Shown here: piece after piece, positions 1-7,972 of the stretch
Layout of the letters: the number at the start of each line of letters is the position of its first letter
How positions within the stretch are numbered: the first letter of the stretch is position 1
NCBI GenBank assembly: GCA_021780495.1
Contig: JAJXYO010000030.1
Span: forward strand, 1 to 64,000
Direction of reading: 5' to 3'
DNA from: Deltaproteobacteria bacterium
GTDB taxonomy: Bacteria > Desulfobacterota > Desulfuromonadia > Geobacterales > Pseudopelobacteraceae
Length of the DNA stretch: 64,000 nt
Position numbers and translations under genes: made by a program
The notes under the pieces: model-generated
Seen by the model: the letters and a program-made list of their open reading frames with translations, nothing else
Database searches by the model: none
What the model was told of the DNA's origin: nothing

Positions 1-46
1 CAACGCGGGAAGAAGGTACAACGGCTCGTTTTTTACATTCACCCAT
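1..46 (-). CDS. N-terminus of an unrecognised protein (partial, runs off the window)
   Basis: Only 15 codons are visible (Met-Gly-Glu-Cys-Lys-Lys-Arg-Ala-Val-Val-Pro-Ser-Ser-Arg-Val). The start is well supported: a perfect AGGAGG lies 8 bases upstream of the ATG, and a sigma-70-like promoter lies about 70 bases further upstream. The ribosome binding site is the 3' arm of a perfect 11-bp hairpin (separate entry), which suggests translational control. Fifteen residues are too few to name a family. In Geobacter relatives I would expect the phosphoribosyl pyrophosphate synthase gene after ispE and tRNA-Gln, but these residues do not look like it. Confidence 0.55.
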   Translation of the reverse strand, partial: MGECKKRAVVPSSRV

Positions 47-52
47 TTGGTG

Positions 53-92
53 AACCTCCTGATCTGAGATTGCAGCACAATATCAGGAGGTT
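53..92 (-). promoter_or_regulatory. Hairpin sequestering the Shine-Dalgarno site of the partial gene
   Basis: Positions 53-63 and 82-92 form a perfect 11-bp inverted repeat (AACCTCCTGAT / ATCAGGAGGTT). In the minus-strand transcript the downstream arm contains the AGGAGG of the partial gene. The 18-nt loop holds a smaller ATTG...CAAT stem. The geometry is that of an RNA thermometer, riboswitch expression platform or protein-binding leader. No known riboswitch core is recognised. Confidence 0.55.
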
Positions 93-117
93 GGAGCAAA
101 ATCAAAGACTCAACTGC

Positions 118-146
118 TTTTTATAGGTTTATTGATATGTATTCAA
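118..146 (-). promoter_or_regulatory. Probable sigma-70 promoter of the partial gene
   Basis: On the minus strand TTGAAT (141-146) and TAAAAA (118-123) are separated by 17 bases. The predicted start near position 111 gives a leader of about 65 nt that includes the whole hairpin over the ribosome binding site. Confidence 0.4.
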
Positions 147-245
147 AACTGCTTTCAGTTGACCGTTTCAAACCTTCACGGCTTCTTCCGGGATACATAC
201 TGTCTTAATTGCAAAAGTGAGTTTGAGATACGTTGAAATGACTAA

Positions 246-290
246 GCCTCTTAGATTTTTGTACATATTTTGTACAGAAATCTAAGAGGC
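246..290 (-). terminator. Long palindrome downstream of tRNA-Gln, probable terminator
   Basis: A 45-bp near-perfect palindrome: a 13-bp outer stem (GCCTCTTAGATTT and its complement), one mismatch, a 6-bp TGTACA inner stem and a 5-nt loop. It lies 37 bases beyond the 3' end of tRNA-Gln on the minus strand. It has no strong U tract, so it may instead be a binding site or a processing signal. Confidence 0.4.
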
Positions 291-326
291 TTGTACGATT
301 GCTAGCAAACTACGCTTGATTGAAAA

Positions 327-401
327 TGGCTGGGGCGCCAGGGATCGAACCTGGGAATGCCGGAATCAAAATCCGGTGCCTTACCGCTTGGCGACGCCCC
401 A
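327..401 (-). tRNA. tRNA-Gln (UUG)
   Basis: The reverse complement folds into a standard cloverleaf. The acceptor stem is TGGGGCG with CGCCCCA, discriminator G and an encoded CCA (327-329). The anticodon arm is CCGGA-TTTTGAT-TCCGG with anticodon TTG, and the T arm carries GGTTCGATCC. The U1-A72 pair is typical of bacterial tRNA-Gln. The gene lies 56 bases downstream of ispE on the same strand. Confidence 0.97.
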
Positions 402-456
402 TCAGAGTTGTGAAGCAAACAGAAAAACTTGATACAGTCTAAGTATGTTGAGATTT

Positions 457-1299
457 CTACAGGGTCTCAGCAATCGCCGCAAACCAGCCGGTGTTGCTGC
501 TTAACGTCTTCCGCGCCTGCTCGGCAGCATCTCTGTTCTGATATAGACCAAAGACAGTCGGTCCGCTTCCCGACATCATTGACCCCAGTGCACCAAGTTG
601 CATCATCGCATTCTTTATCTCGGCAATGACAGGGAAGGCCGGAATGGTTACCGATTCAAGATCATTTGCAAAGATTGAACAGATATCTTTTACATCATGA
701 TAAGAATCAGGAAGTTTATTCAGCTCCTTCCTATTTGTCAACTGTAAATTTTTGTAGACCCAAGCCGTGGAGACATGTACGCCCGGGTTCACAAGCAGCA
801 CCCATACCGTTGGCATGAGTGGCATGGCGGACAGCGCCTCACCGATTCCTTCGGCCAGAGCGGTTTTCTTGAAAATAAAAAAGGGAACATCGGCACCCAG
901 CGTGACACCAATTTCCATCAGACGTTGGTCGGATAGTCCCAGATGCAGCAGCTCATTCATGCCCATCAGCACTGCGGCTGCGTCACTACTGCCGCCGCCC
1001 AGGCCCGCTGCGACCGGAATGTTTTTGGTGATTGAAATCGTAACACCCTGCGGTGTTCCCGCCAGTTCAAGTAAAGAGTTGGCTGCTTTCCAGGCAATAT
1101 TGCCCGGGCCGTCGGGGACACCGTTCTTTTCGCACGTAACAGAGATTCCCGGAGCCCTGGTCAGGGACAAGGTGATCTCATCACACAGGTTGACCCGCTG
1201 CATTACCATGCGAAGATCATGATAACCATCTGACCGCCGGCGGATGACGTCAAGGAGGTAATTGACCTTGGCGGGTGCCTTCAGAGTTATGCTGTTCAC
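457..1299 (-). CDS. ispE: 4-diphosphocytidyl-2-C-methyl-D-erythritol kinase IspE
   Basis: This GHMP-family kinase phosphorylates CDP-methylerythritol in the non-mevalonate (MEP) route to isoprenoids, in the cytosol. The 280-residue protein has the usual family length. Near the N-terminus it has APAKVN with the conserved Lys11. The glycine-rich ATP loop [14 protein letters not shown] is at residues 95-108, LGADVPFF with the catalytic Asp is near 140, and the C-terminal [10 protein letters not shown] motif is present. The start is GTG, with GGAG a few bases upstream. tRNA-Gln follows on the same strand and may be co-transcribed. The gene is divergent from aguA. Confidence 0.95.
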   Translation of the reverse strand: MNSITLKAPAKVNYLLDVIRRRSDGYHDLRMVMQRVNLCDEITLSLTRAPGISVTCEKNGVPDGPGNIAWKAANSLLELAGTPQGVTISITKNIPVAAGLGGGSSDAAAVLMGMNELLHLGLSDQRLMEIGVTLGADVPFFIFKKTALAEGIGEALSAMPLMPTVWVLLVNPGVHVSTAWVYKNLQLTNRKELNKLPDSYHDVKDICSIFANDLESVTIPAFPVIAEIKNAMMQLGALGSMMSGSGPTVFGLYQNRDAAEQARKTLSSNTGWFAAIAETL

Positions 1300-1528
1300 G
1301 ATACTCCCTCACAGTTTGGGTTGTATGACAGATGGAAAGTTGTTTTCTAATGCAAGCAGGAGTATAAATCAAGGCAAAACTTCAGTTGTGAAAAGAGTGG
1401 GCCATGGATAACTTGCACCAGTCGTGAGCAACCGTTATACTTTTCGACGATGTACCGCACTATATTTCTGTGCAATGTGATGAGGCCCGAGAGAAATAAG
1501 ACGAATTGATCAACGTAAGGAGAATTAC

Positions 1529-2551
1529 ATGAACCCCAGACTTCCTGCCGAATGGGAGGCACAGGACGGCGTCCTGATGGCTTGGCCGCATGATGGCACC
1601 GATTGGGCCTACATGCTTGATGACGTCCGTCCGGTATTTGTAGAAATAATCAGACACATCATCCGATTTGAACGAGTGCTGCTGACGGCGCCAAACGCTG
1701 CCGATGCAAAGGAGTTGCTGGCAGCAGCCGGGATTGATCTGTCAAAGATTGCTATCTGTGAACTGCCGAACAATGATACGTGGGCACGAGATTTTGGACC
1801 GATCACGGTGATCTACAACAACAAACCGGTATTGCTGGATTTTGGTTTCAATGGCTGGGGGCTCAAGTTTCCGGCCAATCACGACAATCTGATCAGTAAA
1901 CGCTTGAAAGAGCAGGGCGCTTTTGTTCCCAACCTCAAGACCATTGGCCTTGTTATTGAGGCTGGCAGCATAGAAAGCGATGGTCTTGGCACGATTCTGA
2001 CGACATCCGCATGTCTGCTTTCACCTAATCGCAACCCACAGTTGGATAAAAGCGAAATCGAACAGGCCTTGGCCTCACTACTGGGGGCTCGAAGGGTGCT
2101 CTGGCTTAATCACGGTTGGCTGGCGGGAGATGACACCGATTCCCATGTCGATACCCTGGCCCGGATCTGCCCTGACAACACCATCGTCTATCAGGCCTGC
2201 GATAACCCGCTAGACGAACATTTTCAGGAACTGAGGCTGATGGAAGATGAGCTGAAGACGTTCAAGGCACCGGACGGGTCACCCTATCGTCTCATCGCAT
2301 TGCCCTGGCCTAAAGCCCGATTTGATGATCAGGCTCATCGCCTGCCGGCTACCTATGCAAATTTTTTGATAATTAACGGTGCCGTGTTGGTTCCTACCTA
2401 CCGGGATAATAGTGATTCGAATGCGGTGGAGTGCCTCAGAAAAGCCTTCCCCGGCCGTGAGGTTATCGGTATAGACTGTCTGCCACTGATCGAGCAACAT
2501 GGTTCATTGCACTGCGTGACCATGCAACTGCCCGTAGGAGTCATGCCATGA
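1529..2551 (+). CDS. aguA: Agmatine deiminase
   Basis: Converts agmatine to N-carbamoylputrescine, the first of two steps from agmatine to putrescine. The 340-residue protein belongs to the guanidino-modifying (pentein) superfamily. It has the N-terminal PAEWEAQDGVLMAWPH signature, NDTWARDFGP near residue 80, the substrate-binding region GWLAGDDTDSHVDTLARI, and the catalytic cysteine in HGSLHC (about residue 329), close to the C-terminus as expected. GTAAGGAG precedes the ATG. The stop overlaps the aguB start by four bases (ATGA), so the pair is translationally coupled. Confidence 0.93.
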   Translation: MNPRLPAEWEAQDGVLMAWPHDGTDWAYMLDDVRPVFVEIIRHIIRFERVLLTAPNAADAKELLAAAGIDLSKIAICELPNNDTWARDFGPITVIYNNKPVLLDFGFNGWGLKFPANHDNLISKRLKEQGAFVPNLKTIGLVIEAGSIESDGLGTILTTSACLLSPNRNPQLDKSEIEQALASLLGARRVLWLNHGWLAGDDTDSHVDTLARICPDNTIVYQACDNPLDEHFQELRLMEDELKTFKAPDGSPYRLIALPWPKARFDDQAHRLPATYANFLIINGAVLVPTYRDNSDSNAVECLRKAFPGREVIGIDCLPLIEQHGSLHCVTMQLPVGVMP

Positions 2552-3510
2552 CAATCCTGGCTTCGACAAACGGGATAAGCACGTTAACGGAATCACCTTC
2601 TGCAGAAGAAGTGCAGAATAAAACTTCCAACATACTCAAGGTCGCGCTTGTTCAACAGACCTGCTCTCAAAATAAACAGGAGAATATCGATAAAACTGCT
2701 GAGATGATCAGACGTGCTGCCGCATCCGGAGCGGGGCTGGTTGTGATGCAGGAACTGCACGCCGGCCCTTACTTCTGTCAGGTTGAAGACCCGGCCCTGT
2801 TTGACCTTGCTGAGCCGATACCTGGAGATACTTCCCGGTTTTTTTCCGGTCTGGCCCGGGAATTGGGTGTGGTTGTCGTCGTTTCGCTTTTCGAGCGTCG
2901 CGCACCGGGTCTTTACCATAATACTGCCGTGGTATTTGAAAAGAATGGCTGGCAGGCTGGAACCTACCGCAAGATGCACATACCAGATGACCCCGGATTC
3001 TATGAGAAGTTTTATTTTGCCCCGGGTGATCTCGGCTTTACCCCGATACAGACCACGGTCGGTACCCTGGGAGTGTTGGTCTGCTGGGATCAGTGGTATC
3101 CCGAAGCCGCCCGGATGATGGCATTGGCGGGTGCTGATCTGCTGATATATCCAACTGCCATTGGCTGGGACCCTGCTGATACAGTGGCTGAAAAGGAACG
3201 GCAGAGGGACGCCTGGATGACAGTGCAACGCGGCCATGCGGTTGCCAATGGCTTGCCGGTTCTGGCGGTTAATCGTGTCGGTTTCGAGCTGTCACCGCAG
3301 AATACGGAAAGTGGCATCCAGTTTTGGGGTAGCAGCTTTGTGGCTGGAGCGCAGGGTGAAATTCTGGCTGAGGCGTCTCAGGATAAAGAGGAAATTCTGC
3401 TGGTTGATGTGGATATGGCCCGTAGCGAAGCTGTGCGGCGTGTCTGGCCCTTTCTGCGGGACCGGCGCATTGATGCCTATGGTGATATTACAAGACGTTA
3501 CCGGGACTGA
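2548..3510 (+). CDS. aguB: N-carbamoylputrescine amidohydrolase
   Basis: A nitrilase-superfamily enzyme that hydrolyses N-carbamoylputrescine to putrescine, CO2 and ammonia, completing the aguA pathway. The catalytic triad is visible as Glu69 (VVMQELHAG), Lys142 (YRKMHIPDD) and Cys179 (GVLVCWDQWYPEAARM). Usual members start close to the first beta strand (here KVALVQQ, residue 31). This reading frame therefore has about 30 extra Ser/Thr/Glu-rich residues at the N-terminus. The ATGA overlap with aguA supports the long start. Confidence 0.92.
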   Translation: MTILASTNGISTLTESPSAEEVQNKTSNILKVALVQQTCSQNKQENIDKTAEMIRRAAASGAGLVVMQELHAGPYFCQVEDPALFDLAEPIPGDTSRFFSGLARELGVVVVVSLFERRAPGLYHNTAVVFEKNGWQAGTYRKMHIPDDPGFYEKFYFAPGDLGFTPIQTTVGTLGVLVCWDQWYPEAARMMALAGADLLIYPTAIGWDPADTVAEKERQRDAWMTVQRGHAVANGLPVLAVNRVGFELSPQNTESGIQFWGSSFVAGAQGEILAEASQDKEEILLVDVDMARSEAVRRVWPFLRDRRIDAYGDITRRYRD

Positions 3511-3513
3511 CTC

Positions 3514-4050
3514 ATGATGCTACTCGATAAGGAAACCCTGGGAGCACTCTCCAGTTCCCGCATCCTGACCTCCATGATTACACCTGCGGTGTTGATATCT
3601 GCATGCGGTACACTGGTGTTTTCGACCTCGGCCCGCCTGGGGAGGATATTTGACAGGGTTAATCTTATGAAGGGTGAGGTAGAGGCGGTGGTGACGGGCA
3701 AGATCCCGTTCCCGGTCGAACGGCTGGTGTTCCTGCAGGGACAACTTGCGCTGGCAAAGAGGCGTGCTATCCTGATACAGAAGGCCATGGCAGCGCTGTA
3801 CTCTGCTACAGCATTATTTGTTGCATCCAGTCTTGGTATTGCTGCCAATGTGGCATTTGGCAGTCTGGAGCAGGCATGGATTCCTACGCTGATAGCGCTA
3901 TCCGGGGATGTTTTCTTGTTTGTAGCATCGGCGCTATTGCTCTATGAAAGCCGCTTCAACCTGAAGTTTGTAACCCGCAATATCGAGTTCATTGAATTTC
4001 TTGAGGAAAAAGCAGCAACGCGGGATATACCAGAGAGGTCTGCTAGCTGA
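3514..4050 (+). CDS. DUF2721 family membrane protein
   Basis: A 178-residue protein with the DUF2721 layout: an N-terminal amphipathic segment with SSRILTSMITPAVLISACGTL, a basic stretch with conserved RLGRIFDRVN, and two predicted membrane helices near residues 93-110 and 121-141 (MAALYSATALFVASSLGI and IPTLIALSGDVFLFVASALLL). The function of the family is unknown. The gene follows aguB after 3 bases, so it is probably in the same transcript. No link to polyamine metabolism is shown. Confidence 0.75.
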   Translation: MMLLDKETLGALSSSRILTSMITPAVLISACGTLVFSTSARLGRIFDRVNLMKGEVEAVVTGKIPFPVERLVFLQGQLALAKRRAILIQKAMAALYSATALFVASSLGIAANVAFGSLEQAWIPTLIALSGDVFLFVASALLLYESRFNLKFVTRNIEFIEFLEEKAATRDIPERSAS

Positions 4051-4090
4051 CCCGGTCGCATCCCAGCAAACAGTAAAAAAGGAGATCACG

Positions 4091-4876
4091 ATGAAAAGAT
4101 TTAAGGCATGGATTGCAGGAGGGTTGCTGATTCTTGCTCTGACGCCTGGCGCCGCTTCTGCTACGGGGATCGAGTTGGCGGTCGGAGTGTGGAACCAGAC
4201 GCCAAAGGGAGAGATTTCGTATAAGCCCATTACGGGGTTGGATAACCTGAGTATCAAGGACAATTTGAAATACCGTGACGAAAACAGGGTGTTCGGCCGG
4301 GTAAAAATCGACACTCCGTTGCTCTTTCCCAACATCTACCTCATGGCAACACCGATGGAATTCAGCGAGACCGGCAGCAAGAACACCACATTCCAGTTCG
4401 GAAACAAAACATTTGCCGCCAATGTTCCCTTTACCTCGGAACTTATACTTGACCACTATGACCTTGGTTTGTATTACGGGCTTCCGGGTCTCAAAACAGC
4501 TACCGCTGGAATGCTGAACGTGGACCTGGGGCTTGATGGGAGGGTCATCGACTTCAAGGCGCGTTTAACCGGACAGGAGTCGGTCAGCAGCTTGACGGTT
4601 ACAGCGTCGAAAGCCGTGATCATCCCGCTGCCGATGCTCTATCTCGGCTTTCAAATAAAGCCGGTCAATTGGTTAGCGGCTGAGGGTGAGGCGCGCGGTC
4701 TTGCCTATGGGGGGAATCACTACTATGACCTCATTGGGCGAGTTAAGGTCAAGCCGTTCGGGCCGATCTTCGCTGCCGCCGGTTACCGGTATGAAAAGGT
4801 CAAAATCGACATAGATGATGTCAAGGCCGATGTCAGTTTCGGCGGCCCGTTCGGCGAGGTCGGGGTTGAATTCTAG
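4091..4876 (+). CDS. Outer-membrane beta-barrel protein (TIGR04219-like)
   Basis: The 261-residue protein has a signal peptide (MKRFKAWIAGGLLILALTPG, cleavage near ASA-TG). Alternating hydrophobic strands follow and end in a terminal aromatic (VGVEF), as in outer-membrane barrels. The chosen ATG has AAAGGAG seven bases upstream; the longer open frame upstream overlaps the previous gene and would bury the signal peptide. Similar proteins are annotated as TIGR04219-type barrels, with unknown cargo. It lies 40 bases after the DUF2721 gene. Confidence 0.75.
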   Translation: MKRFKAWIAGGLLILALTPGAASATGIELAVGVWNQTPKGEISYKPITGLDNLSIKDNLKYRDENRVFGRVKIDTPLLFPNIYLMATPMEFSETGSKNTTFQFGNKTFAANVPFTSELILDHYDLGLYYGLPGLKTATAGMLNVDLGLDGRVIDFKARLTGQESVSSLTVTASKAVIIPLPMLYLGFQIKPVNWLAAEGEARGLAYGGNHYYDLIGRVKVKPFGPIFAAAGYRYEKVKIDIDDVKADVSFGGPFGEVGVEF

Positions 4877-4887
4877 GCGTCAAACGT

Positions 4888-4929
4888 AAAAAAATGGGCA
4901 CGGATGGATTCTCGACCATCCGTGCCCAT
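4888..4929 (-). terminator. Terminator of the aminotransferase gene
   Basis: A 14-bp stem (ATGGGCACGGATGG, 4894-4907, with its complement 4916-4929) and an 8-nt loop. It is followed on the minus strand by a run of six or more T. It lies between convergent genes and may also stop plus-strand transcription. Confidence 0.85.
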
Positions 4930-4961
4930 CCTGTCCGATTCACTGCTTGATTGCCGCTGTG

Positions 4962-6155
4962 TTAACCCTTCAGCCCCATCTCTGCGGCCAGTGCTCTCCA
5001 GGCCGGAATACTTCGTTCTATCATCTCTTTGTCAACACAATATGCTATCCTGAAGAAACCGGGTGCACCGAAGCCGGCGCCGGGTACCAATAGGATATGG
5101 TGCTTCTGGGCCAGTTTGACAAACTCCACATCATCGGCCAATGGCGATTTGGGAAAAAGGTAAAAAGCGCCGTCCGGCTTGACCATCTCAAAGCCCATAC
5201 CGGTCAGCTCACGTAGCAGCAGGTCGCGTTTGATCTGGTAGTCGGCGATATTCACCGATTCATCCTGCAGTTTGGCCACCAGTCGCTGCATGAGGGCCGG
5301 AGCATTGACAAAACCCAGCACGCGGTTGCTGAATACGGCTCCCTCCATGAACTGCATGGCGGTAACCATGCGGGGATTGGCAGCCAGATAGCCGATGCGC
5401 TCGCCCGGCAGGGCCAGATCCTTACTGTGTGACGTGACGATGATGGAACTCTCTATCAGCGGGAAGATGTTGGGAACGTGTTTGCCGTCAAAGGCGATAC
5501 GGGCGTAGGGTTCATCGGAGATAACGTAGATCAGGTGCCCGTTGTCCTTGTGTATCTTCTTGAGGACATCTCCCAATTTTCGCAGACTTTCTTCGGGATA
5601 GATCACGCCGGTCGGGTTATTGGGGGAACAGATCAGGATAGCTCGTGTTTTAGGGGTGATGGCCTTCGAAATTGCGTCGATATCCAGCTGGAATGTCTTG
5701 CGGTTTGTCCAGACCTCCACCGGCACGCCGCCGTGGTTGTCTATGTAGAATTTGTACTCCACGAAAAACGGAGCCAGGATGATGACCTCTTCACCTGGAT
5801 TGAGTATGGTTTTGAGAACCACGTTGAGCGCCCCGCCGGCGCCGCAGGTCATAATGACGTGTCCGGCGGTCACGTCCAGGCCGGAATCCTTAGATAGCTT
5901 GGCGGCAACGGCCGTTCGGGTTTCGGTATAACCGGCATTGTTCATGTAACGGTGCATGCCGGGCAGCGGATTCTGGGCCAGTTTCAGGAGTTCCCGCTGA
6001 AAGGCCTCGGGTGGCTCAATATCCGGATTTCCCAGGGTAAAATCATAGATGCTGTCGGTGCCAAATTCCAGACGGAGGCGTTCTCCTTCTTCGAACATCT
6101 TGCGGATCCAGGATGATTTGGAAATATGACCGGCGATTTTCATGGCGATTGCCAT
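4962..6155 (-). CDS. Pyridoxal-phosphate aminotransferase, class I/II
   Basis: A 397-residue fold-type I aminotransferase. Landmarks are LGNPDIEPP (41-49), SPNNPTGVIYP (177-187), the PLP-ring aspartate in SDEPY (Asp214), the Schiff-base lysine in SHSKDLALPGERIGYLA (Lys245), and a C-terminal RIAYC arginine that binds the substrate carboxylate. Substrate choice (aspartate, alanine or aromatic) cannot be read from the sequence. The ATG at 6155 has GGAGG nine bases upstream; the longer open frame is not used. Divergent from the DUF2156 gene. Confidence 0.88.
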   Translation of the reverse strand: MAIAMKIAGHISKSSWIRKMFEEGERLRLEFGTDSIYDFTLGNPDIEPPEAFQRELLKLAQNPLPGMHRYMNNAGYTETRTAVAAKLSKDSGLDVTAGHVIMTCGAGGALNVVLKTILNPGEEVIILAPFFVEYKFYIDNHGGVPVEVWTNRKTFQLDIDAISKAITPKTRAILICSPNNPTGVIYPEESLRKLGDVLKKIHKDNGHLIYVISDEPYARIAFDGKHVPNIFPLIESSIIVTSHSKDLALPGERIGYLAANPRMVTAMQFMEGAVFSNRVLGFVNAPALMQRLVAKLQDESVNIADYQIKRDLLLRELTGMGFEMVKPDGAFYLFPKSPLADDVEFVKLAQKHHILLVPGAGFGAPGFFRIAYCVDKEMIERSIPAWRALAAEMGLKG

Positions 6156-6229
6156 TGCTGTTTCCTCCGTTTGATAATTTCTGGTAGGATGGTGCCTCGA
6201 AATACTACAAACAAATTGTGGAGAACTCA

Positions 6230-7111
6230 ATGGATATTCCTGTCTGGCCAGCTTCCCGGCCGTTAGACATACGCGATAAGCCGGATTTTGACAACATCTT
6301 TGAGCAGATGCAGCCACGTGCATCCGAGTTGACCTTTGCCGGTTTGTATCTGTTTCGCACGGCACATGAATATTGTCTTTCCCTGGCCGGTGATTCCATT
6401 GTGGTGCGGGGAAAGGGGTATGACGGTACCTGTTACTGCCTGCCGCCGCTGGGTGGTGATGTGGCTGGTGCCTGCGATCTGTTGTTGGATGCCGGTCTGA
6501 AACTGTATGGCGTTGAAGAAGCTTTTGCAGCCCAGTTACAGCAAAACGTCACGTTTGAGCTTGTTGAAAATCGCGAATCCTTTGATTACCTGTATCTGCG
6601 AGAGGAAATGGCGACGCTGCCGGGTAACCGTTTCCATAAAAAAAAGAACCGGATCAATTATTTTACGTCGCGTCATTCCTACGAGGTTCAAATCTATTCG
6701 GCGCAGTATCTGTGTGGATGCCTACAGTTGCTGGATGAATGGGGGCGCGTGGCGGAGGTCGAGGGCAACCGTTCCTTTGGAATGGAGATGGATGCTGCGG
6801 CCGAGGCTTTGTCCCGGGCGGGTGCTCTGGGTTTGAAAGGTATTGTGGTAGTGGTTGGAGGGGTTGTCCGGGCCTTTGCACTTGGTGAACTCCTCAACCG
6901 GGAAACAGCGGTGTGCCATTTCGAAAAGGCCGATCATTTCATGGAAGGGCTCTCGCAACTGGTTAACCGCGAGTTTGCCCGACTGCTCTTCACTGACAGG
7001 AGATATATCAATCGTGAGCAGGATCTGGGCGAGCCCGGGCTGCGGATTGCCAAGCTTTCATACCATCCCGTGGAGTTGGTGAAGAAATTCTGGGTGCGGC
7101 GGAAGCAATAA
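6230..7111 (+). CDS. DUF2156 (phosphatidylglycerol lysyltransferase C-domain-like) protein
   Basis: The 293-residue protein resembles the GNAT-like fold of DUF2156/LPG_synthase_C. The supporting sequences are the N-terminal FDNIFEQMQPRASELTFAGLYLFR, YDYLYLREEMATLPGNRFHKK-type residues around 120-140 (observed as FDYLYLREEM and GNRFHKKKNRIN), and a C-terminal NREQDLGEPGLRIAKLSYHP. It has no membrane segments, so it is not a full MprF. Its acyl or aminoacyl donor is unknown. ATG 6230 with GGAG 6 bases upstream is preferred over an in-frame GTG at 6218. Confidence 0.75.
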   Translation: MDIPVWPASRPLDIRDKPDFDNIFEQMQPRASELTFAGLYLFRTAHEYCLSLAGDSIVVRGKGYDGTCYCLPPLGGDVAGACDLLLDAGLKLYGVEEAFAAQLQQNVTFELVENRESFDYLYLREEMATLPGNRFHKKKNRINYFTSRHSYEVQIYSAQYLCGCLQLLDEWGRVAEVEGNRSFGMEMDAAAEALSRAGALGLKGIVVVVGGVVRAFALGELLNRETAVCHFEKADHFMEGLSQLVNREFARLLFTDRRYINREQDLGEPGLRIAKLSYHPVELVKKFWVRRKQ

Positions 7112-7177
7112 AATGATTGCACTTGTTAGAGAAGTGTAGTACAAAACTCGTTCGTTAAAAACGGCCCAGTGCCGTAT

Positions 7178-7222
7178 CTCCTTGCTCCGGGTAGGACCGG
7201 GGCTCGTAAACCCGTGAGGAGG
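7178..7222 (+). promoter_or_regulatory. Candidate S6:S18 autoregulatory leader of rpsF
   Basis: Two nested helices can form just upstream of rpsF: CTCCT (7178-7182) with AGGAG (7217-7221), and CGGGT (7188-7192) with ACCCG (7210-7214). The first covers the ribosome binding site AGGAGG (7217-7222). The loop contains an ACCGG with the CCG trinucleotide that is the hallmark of S6:S18-binding leaders in many bacteria. Position and content fit feedback control by the S6:S18 complex. Covariation was not tested. Confidence 0.5.
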
Positions 7223-7229
7223 CATTATT

Positions 7230-7619
7230 ATGAGGAAGTACGAAACTATTATCATCCTCCAACCCGACCTTGGTGAAGACGACATAAAAGTCGTCACAGC
7301 AAAGGTATCGGACGTTATTACGTCCTTTAAGGGTGAGTTGCACCGGATGGATGATTGGGGTATCAGGAAACTGGCCTACTCCATCAAGAAATGTGCACGT
7401 GGACGCTATTATTATGTCCGCTATGACGGCGTCGCAGAGATGATTGCCGAACTAGAGCGCCGCATCAGGCTGGATGAGAAGGTGCTTCGCTATCAGACGG
7501 TCAACATTACCGATGAACCCGAAAAGGTGGTGCCCGAGAAAAAGGCACCAATGGTTGAGTCCGAGTCGGATGAGACTGCTGAAGTGGAAGAGGCCCCCGT
7601 CGAGACGGCAACTGAATAA
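7230..7619 (+). CDS. rpsF: 30S ribosomal protein S6
   Basis: Binds 16S rRNA with S18 on the platform of the small subunit. The 129-residue protein starts with the typical MRKYETIIILQPDLGEDDIK. It has KLAYSIKKCARGRYYYVRYDG in the middle and LDEKVLRYQTVNI at the end of the core. An acidic Glu/Val/Ala tail of about 35 residues follows, as seen in many S6 proteins. AGGAGG lies upstream inside the candidate leader hairpin. First gene of rpsF-rpsR-DUF2232-rplI. Confidence 0.97.
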   Translation: MRKYETIIILQPDLGEDDIKVVTAKVSDVITSFKGELHRMDDWGIRKLAYSIKKCARGRYYYVRYDGVAEMIAELERRIRLDEKVLRYQTVNITDEPEKVVPEKKAPMVESESDETAEVEEAPVETATE

Positions 7620-7640
7620 TTTCCTGGAGGATAGAATATC

Positions 7641-7961
7641 ATGAGTGATGAAAGACCAACCAGCACCTATCAGCGCCCTTCTTCCGGACCTGGCCAACGC
7701 CCTTCAAGCGGCCCTGGCGGACCGCGCAAGAAACGTCCTTTTCAGCGTCGGAAGGTATGCCGTTTCTGTGCCGAGAAGAATCTGGCGATCGATTACAAAG
7801 AACCGCGCACCCTCCGTTACTTTATTTCGGAGCGTGGCAAGATTGTTCCGCGCCGTATCTCAGGAAACTGCGCCAGGCATCAACGTGAGATCACTGAAGC
7901 GATCAAGCGTGCTCGTAATATTGCGCTGCTACCGGTGGCATCAAACCACGTGCTTCCCTGA
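7641..7961 (+). CDS. rpsR: 30S ribosomal protein S18, zinc-type with Gly/Pro-rich extension
   Basis: Small-subunit protein that pairs with S6. The conserved core ([21 protein letters not shown] ... [19 protein letters not shown]) begins near residue 37. The Cys-x2-Cys plus Cys-x2-His arrangement (CRFC and CARH) is the zinc-binding C+ form. The first 35 residues are a low-complexity extension with an imperfect tandem repeat (RPSSGPGQ / RPSSGPGG). At 106 residues it is longer than the usual 75. TGGAGG precedes the ATG, and the gene lies 21 bases after rpsF. Confidence 0.96.
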   Translation: MSDERPTSTYQRPSSGPGQRPSSGPGGPRKKRPFQRRKVCRFCAEKNLAIDYKEPRTLRYFISERGKIVPRRISGNCARHQREITEAIKRARNIALLPVASNHVLP

Positions 7962-7972
7962 TTGACCAATTG

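Noticed and set aside
2593-3237. A 214-residue minus-strand open frame
   Set aside because: Shadow of aguB, whose catalytic triad is clear.
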